A stretch of DNA of 64,000 bases. It comes from Cranoglanis bouderius (taxonomy: Eukaryota; Chordata; Actinopteri; Siluriformes; Cranoglanididae). Both the position numbers and the translations under genes were made by a program. The first letter of the stretch is position 1. Each line of letters opens with the position of its first letter. The DNA lies in NCBI GenBank assembly GCA_023630585.1, contig CM042565.1, positions 13,032,013 through 13,096,012 of the forward strand, given 5' to 3'. Of the stretch, positions 56,228 through 64,000 are shown one piece after another. The notes under the pieces are model-generated. The model did no database searches. It saw nothing but the letters and a program-made list of their open reading frames with translations, and had not been told where the DNA came from.

Positions 56228-56566
56228 GGGAAAAAAGCTTTATTTTTCATCTCCAGCCAAATGATAGCATTATGTAAAGCAACCACTTGGAATGACACTA
56301 TCTAGAATTCAGTGCTACACAGCTATTACACTGTGGTAAAAAAAAAAAGCTGTGGTGTGCAACAACAAGTGGTCTGAGATCTCATCAATGCTAAAATTAT
56401 CCAGAAAGAGAAACAAGTCCCCTTTTGAGTTTGTACTGTGAACAACAAAACCACTGAGGCCATTTCCAGCTAGTTCATTTTCGGGTCCGCTTTAAGAGGA
56501 CTGACTGTGGTTAGTTTAAAAAGAACTATATGTGAAAAAAATTGCTGTATTTTGTCCTCCATGTAT
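56228..56566. other. Non-coding sequence with a possible transposon end
   Basis: GCAACCACTTGGAATGACAC at 56279-56298 resembles the complement of the termini of the next element and may be a scrap of a relative. Confidence 0.4.
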
Positions 56567-57536
56567 GGATCATTCAAGTGTCCAATCTCAAGTGGTCCAA
56601 TAATTGCAAAGTTGGTTGCTTGACCGTTTTTAATTTTTAAAATTATTATTTTTTGATTACTTCAATGTAAGTGACTACAGCTCAGATGTTACTTACTGCT
56701 TTTATCACAGGAGAAACAACACCATAGCTCTGTTTATGACACTGTTCATTTGTAAAACACCCAACTGAGCAACGTACTTCCATATTTAGATAAAATCTGT
56801 TCACGCATACCAACTGTACACCAACATGATAGATCAGGCTGGTTCTTCACTGTCCTGCAGAGTTTACCTCCAATCTCAAATTCACAATTTTTTTTACAGC
56901 AGAATGCTACTATAGAGGACTTATTTCTGTCGAAATTTCAGGTTGGAATCTGGTCCCCCACCAGAGATATTCAGCCCGAAAGTGAGGAGAATTACCCCCC
57001 TCTTTATTACCCCCATAAAAAAAATTAAAAATGAGTGAACTCACAAACCTGAAATGTTCTGCATATACTTACCTAGGTACCCCCTAAAAAAATTCAGACT
57101 GAGACTCGAACCCTTCCCATTATAAATTGACCCTAAATGTGGAATCTTGAGCAACCTTGAATCTGGAATCTTGAGCATTACATTTGGACATAAGTTCTAA
57201 GTCTAAGGAACATGAATGTACAAAATGTGTTTATATACAGTATGTCCATGTACATTGTAATGTGCTCTAGAGATCAGTTTTTGTTCCAAGGAGCTAGGAC
57301 CATCCTGAGCTGAGCTGTTGAGGTTTCCGTAAACAGCTATATAACCAAAATTTGTTGTGTGCCATGACACAAAGATGGCCATTGTACTTAAACCAAGTAA
57401 AATAATAATAATTTTAAAAAACCTGGTGGTTTTGTGATGACAATACATAGAGGTAATCGCTCCAAAAAAAAAAAAATTTAGGAAAATTAAAAACGCTCAA
57501 GCAACCTGCATAGGACCACTTGAGATGGAATGACCC
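56567..57536. mobile_element. Unclassified DNA element with about 55-65 bp terminal inverted repeats
   Basis: The left end (56567-56640) holds GGATCATTCAAGTG, AATCTCAAGTGGTCC, GGTTGCTTGACCGTTTTTAA. The right end (57478-57536), read as its complement, holds GGGTCATTCCATCTCAAGTG, GTCC, GGTTGCTTGAGCGTTTTTAA. The arms face each other 840 bases apart, a non-autonomous DNA transposon layout. The interior has no coding capacity. The target duplication may be TAT on each side. Not a Tc1 terminus; superfamily unknown to me. Confidence 0.7.
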
Positions 57537-59479
57537 TATTTATAACCATAGTATTACATCTGCTACTACAATAATACTTGAAATATAGAATACTTGGCAC
57601 CTAGTGAACTTCTCTTTAAGTATACTTACAAATACTAGCGTGTAATGAGTATAGTACTGTACTTTATTTTGTCCAAGTATTTAAACCAGCATATCAATGT
57701 ACCTCTTTTCAAATATACTCTTTAAATATTATTAGACATGAAATGCGTGCAAAGTAAACTGTAGATCTCTACAAATATACATTAGTATTCTTGTAGTAAA
57801 TGTTGTAGTGTACAATAACTTGACACATCATTAACTTGGCAGATCTGAGAACAATGTGTTGAGATTTCTAACTGATCGATACAAATCCTGAGAAAGTGGT
57901 CCTTTGGTCTCTATGGGGTATCGGTCATGGTAAACACACACACAGACACACATACACACATGCACAGATGAAGTCTTTCGCTAAACAGCAGGAGCTGCAT
58001 TTACCATTTACTCCATGTCTAAGACACGGTTGCCTTGGTTACATAATGAACACGGAGAGCAGTCCAGGAGTTGCCTGTAATTACAAAATGATTTATCTTC
58101 TAGGCTTTAATCAAAGGGTTGGTTAGATCATCCCAACATTCTGGCAACAATCTGTCCTAGAATCAGCAGTTATAGATCACATGCGTGTGGAGTCCCTCGG
58201 AAAAGAACATGGAAAAAAGTCCACCTCCGTGACAGACTGTAATTTTAGAATCGTCTTTTATTTAATGACAAATAAATACAGCAGTCGAGTATGAACGGAT
58301 GTGACTGAGAACTTAACATTAACAGTTACATTAACATTAACAACTTAACATTAACAGTTCCTTAATCGTAGAGGGAATTTACTAACTATGCAGTTGAAGC
58401 ATTTTTTGTTGCATTTTTTAGTCGTTCTTTACCTTAATACAGATTTTACTCGTCTCATATGTGGAATAACTTTCTCAAAAGCATTGCAGCACAAAGACAA
58501 GCTTCAAACGTTAGAGCGAGCATCACACCGAACACTCTGGCTAGTATGGCTTTATATACCGTAAATGACAACCGTACAAGTAACCTTAGAAATGCAAGTC
58601 ACCATAATGGACATGTTTATCCTGGGAGCTCTTTCACATCTTATTTCAAATGCAACTACTCCAAAAACTAAAAGATTCCTGTCCGACCCCTTGGTGCGTC
58701 CTTGCAGCCACATGCAGTTTACTTTGTTTCTTTATGGAGGCTACACAGTACAGACAATAACCCAGTAAATTGGCCTGCAGTGGAGAGGCGGCAGGATCCG
58801 GGGGCGCTGATTGGCTGCAATCCTTCTATACAGATTGGAGCATTGTGTCGTCTCAGGTGCCTCTGAAGCCGTGGCAATCTGAAAGGGAGGCCTGGAATGA
58901 GGTTGTGTTTTTGGTTTGCTGGAGAAATCACTGGTCTGTGCCCATCAGCGATAGACGTGCCTGTGTAAAAAAACAAAACTAGGTCAGCCCTTGTCTCCTC
59001 ACCGAGCAGTCACAAAAGCCACATCCCCTGAGGACCCAGGCAGCTTTGACCTCTCCTCTCGTCCTTTGTTCTCAGTCTGCCTGAGACAGTCCACGGTTCC
59101 AAGCCAACCATCCATCAATCTTTCTCTCTGAGGATGTGGTTCATTTGTTTCCTTTTTAACCCGTCTAAATTCAGAGGTGAAAGGAGAGGAAAGTCTGCAA
59201 TCAACCTGAGGTCAGACCCTTTGTTTCTCACATGCTGCATAACAACAGTGATACCGTTACATTATGCCTGTCTGTACGATTCATTTGGATAAACGGGAAA
59301 GTAACAGTTCCACTTTTAGCACTTTTTCTTGAGGTATCAGAGTTAGACAGAGACATGCATCTGCATCTGGTGATGAAAACAGGACACTATTCTTTATCAG
59401 CATATTTTTATTTTATATCTTATTATAGCTTATATATTATAGCTTAATAATAGGTGGCTAAAATTGCAAAAGTGCCTAT
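57537..59479. other. Unique non-coding stretch, GC-richer at 58690-59230
   Basis: No coding exon supported. Short AACATTAACA repeats lie at 58315-58360. The portion 58690-59230 is less AT-rich and free of repeats. Confidence 0.45.
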
Positions 59480-59647
59480 AATGTATACACTCTTATACAA
59501 CATCACTAATGAACTCTTGATTCTGAATGGTCTGAAGGTGTAGCTGAATTTTCTGTAACAGCAGCTCTGACAGCATCTACATTAATGCGCCCGACTGTTT
59601 CTATAGTAACAGCTAATTCGCAGGGACTTTTTACGACACACGGTCTA
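59480..59647 (+). repeat. Family A, copy 10 (fragment)
   Basis: It carries CAGCAGCTCTGACAGCATCT, TTTCTATAGTAACAGCTAAT and TCGCAGGGACTTT, then stops where the next MITE begins. Confidence 0.55.
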
Positions 59648-59905
59648 CATTCTGCGATCACAGAAATTAACACAAAATCAAGCAAACTCTGCAATGTTCA
59701 GAGGAGACTGCAATTTATCAAAATTACCACAGATTTTCCGCAGACATCAAATGCGCATTCAGTCAAAGCCCTCGTCGATTCGCATGCGTTTCAAGTAGTT
59801 TTCCGCAGTAAAAGCACAAAAAACTGTCTCAAATCTTTCAAAATGCTGCAGCAAAATCAAGCATTTTAGGTTTGCAGCAATCACACAAAAACTCAGTGTA
59901 AAATT
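59648..59905 (-). mobile_element. MITE of the CAGTCCCTCCAGGATTT family, copy 3 (truncated)
   Basis: The complement aligns with the copies at 30190 and 50121: TGCGATCACAGAAATTAACA, AAAATTACCACAGATTTTCC, GTTTTCCGCAGTAAAAGCAC and AATGCTGCAGCAAAATCAAG. Both outer ends are missing. Confidence 0.7.
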
Positions 59906-60248
59906 GCACGTTTATGGCACAGTTTCTTTAAACTCTGCTATGTTGTATAGCACCGTGACCCTGACCAAGACAAAACAGTTATGGAAAATGAAGGAATATA
60001 TTATATGTGCCAATTTTCAAAGCAGTCTTATTGTACAAAAGCTTCGGGTAAAATCGTTTAATCAAATCTTTTGTTGTGTTCAGTGCTGGAAAAAAAAGTA
60101 TCAGTTGGTTAACGCTTATTTGAATCAAATTGCTGTCTGGTATTTAATCCACCGAGTATGCAAATCAAATATAACTCACAGAAACGAGTGTGAATTTTGT
60201 TGAGACTTTTGTTTTCTTCTTTTTTTTACCCACTGTACACACACAAAC

Positions 60249-60325
<77 letters not shown>

Positions 60326-60680
60326 AGTATGAAAAATTTTGGAAGACATTTTGCTAAAGAAGTTCATTTCTATGGAGACTTTTGGGACACCCTGTACATT
60401 AAATATGATAAACTGAAGCCGACTATAGCATATTTGCAGCAAACAGCCCCAAAATTGTGCTTGTTCATATTGTATTTAAAAGCTGTATTTTAAATATCTG
60501 TAAATACTATATTAGATATAGAGGATAAAAACTTAAACAAGTTAAGCCAAATATGGTGAAATGCATCATAGTGGTGTTGAAAAGAGGCGGCCATGTTGTT
60601 TAATGCTGAACGCAATTTTTCAAAACAAATGTAACTATAATACAGTCCATAGTGTGGATTGCTGGGGTATACAGTATGTA
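59906..60680. other. Non-coding sequence with a 70-base (AT)n run
   Basis: The (AT)n microsatellite is at 60250-60320. No gene supported in the rest; the frame that reads through the AT run (Ile-Tyr repeats) is an artefact. Confidence 0.5.
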
Positions 60681-61927
60681 CAGTGCTATGAAAAAGTATT
60701 TACCCCACCCTTTCTGCTGTTTTGGTGTATATCTCATGCTAAATCATTTTAGATCTTCAAATGAAATACAACATAAAACAAAGGCAACCCGAGTAAACAC
60801 ACAATACAGTTTTTATTTACTTTTTTTTTAATTGAAGTAAAAAACATGATCCAACACCTGCCATCCATGTGAAAAACTAACTGCCCCCTTAAACTTAAAA
60901 TCTGGTTGTACCAGCTTTAGCAGCAATAACTGCAACCAAATGCTTCTGAAAACTGGAGATCAGTCTTTCACTTACTTCTAGGACTAGGACTTACTCCTAT
61001 GCTTTGGATCATTGTCTTGCTGCATAATCCAGTTGCGCTTGAGTTTCAACTTACGGACTGAAGGCCGGACATCCTCCTTTAGGATTTTCTGGTAGAGAGC
61101 AGAATTCATGTTTCCCTCAGTTATTGCAAACTGCCCAGGCCCTGAAGCAGCAAAGTATCCCCACACTATCACACTTTTTGTGGAATTCTGTGTTTGGTTT
61201 ACACCAAATGTAACAGGACCCCTGTCTTCCAAACAGTTCCACTTTCGACTCATCAATTCACAGAACATTCTCCCAAAAGGTTTGAGGATCATCAAGGTGT
61301 GTTTTGGCAAAATTCAGACGAGCCTAAATGTTCTTCTGGGTTAGCAGTGGTTTTTACCTCACCATTCTTCCATGGATGACATTTTTGCCCAGGTGTCTTT
61401 CTGATAGTGGAGTCATGAACACTGACCTTTATTGATGCAAGAGAAGCCTGTAGGTCCTTTGATGTTGTCCTTGGCTCTTTTGTGACTTCCTGGATGAGTC
61501 GTTGCTGTGCTCTTGGAGGAATTTTGGAATATTGGCCACTCCTCACTTCCTCAGCATTTCATGTGTTACTGGGTAAGACCTTTTAACCAACTTTATGCTG
61601 TTGAAAAATTTGTTGAAAAAATGTTGATTTGATTGAACAGGGTTTGCAGTAATCAGACCTTGTTGTGTCTAGTCCAGCTGAACCCCATTATGAATGCAGT
61701 TTCATAGATTTGGGGAATTAGTAACTACGGGGGCAAATACATTTTCACACAGACCCAGTTGGTATTGGATAACTTCTTTGCTTCAATAAATAACTTTATC
61801 ATTTAAAAAAAACTGTATTTTGTGTTTACTCAGGGTGCCTTTGTTTTATCTTAGATTTTGTATAAATTCCTGAAACAATTTAGTATGAGATACACAAAAA
61901 CAGAATAAATATTTTTTCACAGCATTG
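60681..61927 (-). mobile_element. Third Tc1-like transposon, decayed and shortened
   Basis: Ends CAGTGCTATGAAAAAGTATT and, as complement, CAATGCTGTGAAAAAATATT, TA on both sides (60679-60680, 61928-61929). About 1.25 kb, shorter than the usual 1.5-1.6 kb. Confidence 0.88.
60984..61546 (-). pseudogene. Tc1 transposase relic lacking its C-terminal third
   Basis: The N-terminal DNA-binding region reads from 61546 (MRSGQYSKIPPRAQQRLIQE) and shifts frame near 61400. The middle reads from 61310 with VIVWGYFAASGPGQFAITEG and NWIMQQDNDPKH, which holds the second catalytic Asp. The first Asp region is degraded and the part that would hold the third acidic residue is deleted. Inactive. Confidence 0.85.
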
Positions 61928-62084
61928 TACGTGTAACCCACATTGATTCGGAAGAAGAATGTTGTAGTTTTGAGTCTGAGGAACTTTCAGGGATATTTTA
62001 CTCCTCAGTCCTTTTATGAAAAAAACATTAGAAACAAATAGAGATTTCTTGTCGTTTCTAAGTAAGGAATAAAACAAGACAGGA

Positions 62085-62420
62085 AAATAATTAATGACTG
62101 TTCCTATAACAGCACGTCCCAGTGTGTGTTTTTTTTTCTTATTTCCTTTATTCCTCAGCAATTTGCTAACACTATGTAACAATTATTAATGAAAGAATGA
62201 CACTTTTTATCCATTTATAGTAATATTTAATGTCATGGAATGTCTATGAGGCAAGTTAGTTCCTGTTATAACCTATCTAACTGACGCTATAAAAGCTATA
62301 AACAGTTGTTTCCTCGACAGCCTTGTTTTTTTTCTCTCTCGAAGTTAATCACATGAAAAAATGCAGCTTGTCACATAACTGAGAAGCCACAAAGCACAAA
62401 GCTCTCTGTCCTGAAGATTT
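62085..62420 (+). repeat. Family A, copy 11 (fragment)
   Basis: It carries GACTGTTCCTATAACAGCAC, TTTATCCATTTATAGTAATA, GTTAGTTCCTGTTATAA, AAAGCTATAAACAG and AAAATGCAGCTTGTCACATA, the complementary half of the family. Confidence 0.6.
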
Positions 62421-62989
62421 GCCCCATGGCAGAAAACTTCGATTATACTTATATTAAATTCATTTCAGTTCCTATTTCTCAGAAAGATGCCATTTGATTT
62501 ATACCTCAACCAACCGACCACAGACTTTTCCTGCGGCCAATCAGCAAACTTTTGAAAGTTTCAGATTTATTAGTCACTAACTGCTTTAGGCAAAACTCAA
62601 ATATATTTTAAGAAGTTATGCTGTGACCATTTTTTTTAAAATCCAGTGACTATATCTTTCTCTGAAAATCACATTGAGTTACAGTGTTCCAGATTTGTAT
62701 GTACTGTATGTACTATGTGGAAGCATGGAGGGCCAATCAGATTGCAGCCTTCAAGATTCTGAAGCTTGTGGCCAGAAAAGTGTATAAATATCAGATGCTC
62801 TGCAAGCATTTTAAGCTGAGACTATAGGGCTAAAACATTTTTAGTCATCTGAACATCTCCAACCTAAATTAACATTAAGACATAAATCGCACTTGTTAGC
62901 ATATTTATTTTAACTTTCTGAATTACACGATGATTATTATTTTTCATATTTTTACTATTTCTATTTTAACTTGTAAATAATATATTACA
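62421..62989. other. Non-coding sequence
   Basis: No gene, transposon end or strong signal recognised. Confidence 0.4.
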
Positions 62990-63213
62990 TGGCAGCAGGC
63001 AGCATGGCCACCTCACAGCTCCAGGATCCCCAGTTCAACATCCTGAGGGTCATCTGGTTTCATCTAACTTCCCGAAAACATGCTAGTAGGTGGATTGGCT
63101 ATGAAAACAGCCCCTAGGTGTGAATCTGTGTAAATGTGTATTCCCATATCATGCTTAGTGGTTCTGGGATCCATCGCAACATTGACCTAGATAAAACGCT
63201 TCCTGAAGATGAA
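62990..63213 (+). repeat. V-SINE-like element, copy 2
   Basis: It carries CTCACAGCTCCAGGATCCCC, GTAGGTGGATTGGCTATGAA, CCCCTAGGTGTGAATCTGTG and the 3' end CTTCCTGAAGATGAATGAAT, matching the copy at 16376-16690. Confidence 0.7.
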
Positions 63214-63224
63214 TGAATGTAATG

Positions 63225-63555
63225 ATATCCACATATCCATCCATTTTCCATACCACTTATCCTACACAGGGTCACGGGGAGCCTGGAGCCAATCCCAGGG
63301 TACTCTGCGCACAGGGCGGTGGATACCCTGGACAGGGTGCCAACCCATCAGCGTGCACAATCACACACACATTCACACACTACGGACAATTTGGAAAAGC
63401 CAGTCAGCCTACAACGCATGTCTTTGGACTGGGGAAGGAAACCGGAGTATCCAGAGGAAACCCCCGATGCACGGGGAGATCATGCAAACTCTGCACATGC
63501 AGGGCGGAGACGGGATTCGAAACCCCAACCCTGGGGGGGCGAGGCAAACGTGTAA
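63225..63555 (-). repeat. tRNA-derived SINE, inverted
   Basis: The complement of the family at 23613 and 24755: ACCACTTATCCTACACAGGG (tail side), GCCAACCCATCAGCG, CCAGTCAGCCTACAACGCAT, CGGGATTCGAAACCCC (B-box side) and GGGCGAGGCAAACGTG (head). Long open frames on the + strand are artefacts of its GC-rich body. Confidence 0.85.
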
Positions 63556-64000
63556 TGTAATGATATAATTTTTTTGTTACAATTTAATTTAATATGACAT
63601 TGACATTTCCATCACAATCGCATGACACCAATGTTGTCAAACCCTGCAATAGTTTGAGACCGACTCTTTTGTGTACACAGTGTTGCAATATAGTCTGCAT
63701 GATGTTATTATTAACTCACTCACAGGAATGTCTTTCTAAAGCATTCTATAATAGACATTTTAATATAATGGCCATTCTTTAAGATTTACACAACTACTTA
63801 ATGTTTTATACTAAAAAAAAGGACACCATGTCCTACTTTGATCATCGAAGGATTAGATGTTCTGGATTGGCGAAGGTTTTTTTATTATTTTTTTTTCAAG
63901 TTACTTGAAAGTTTTGAACATGTTGGAACGAGAACGGTGACAGAACAGGCTGCCAGGCATGAGTGTGTGAATCTATTACAATAATGAAATGTTATGGACT
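63556..64000. other. Non-coding sequence to the window edge
   Basis: AT-rich with T-runs near 63880-63895. No gene or repeat recognised. Confidence 0.4.

Noticed and set aside
63209..63568. Three overlapping + strand frames of 78-119 codons
   Set aside because: They translate the GC-rich body of an inverted SINE.

Overview
The window looks like teleost nuclear DNA. It has intron-containing vertebrate genes, long AT-rich non-coding stretches, abundant (CA)n/(GT)n microsatellites, many Tc1/mariner-type transposons with TA target sites, and tRNA-derived SINEs. The repeat mix is compatible with a catfish-like species, but that is an impression and not a demonstration.

Only two host genes are clear, both in the first 10.3 kb, and they converge tail to tail. 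The left edge carries the end of a very long last exon on the + strand: about 950 codons of a disordered Ser/Lys/Pro/Gln-rich C-terminus, then about 2.7 kb of 3' UTR. I call it MAST4 from its character and from its neighbour. The neighbour on the - strand is CD180 (RP105), a TLR-like LRR receptor without a TIR domain. I rebuilt it from three exons (10237-10145, 9073-8913, 8818-7078) to a complete 664-residue protein. MAST4 and CD180 are also neighbours in mammals, and that synteny supports both calls.

From about 10.4 kb to the end I see no further convincing protein-coding host gene. This stretch is filled with mobile DNA: (1) a damaged Tc1-like element with long inverted repeats (14464-16051); (2) a nearly intact Tc1-like element with catalytic D, D and E present and one frameshift (19051-20600), sitting inside an older repeat; (3) a third Tc1-like relic (60681-61927); (4) many short internally deleted Tc1 derivatives and MITEs; (5) several SINE copies; (6) an older interspersed family, 'family A', with about ten fragments, several of them hosts for later insertions; (7) a 3.8 kb LTR retrotransposon on the - strand (36705-40524) that keeps a gag-like stretch but no visible pol, its interior being 42-, 84- and 12-bp tandem arrays coding a Ser/Pro-rich tail. 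Satellite-like arrays lie at 6460-6960 and 21930-23030.

The remaining unique sequence is non-coding. A few segments look like possible regulatory elements (for example 46480-46690 and 53040-53285, the latter with a perfect PBX/MEIS-type site), but conservation could not be tested here. The most unusual object is the gag-only, minisatellite-bearing LTR element.
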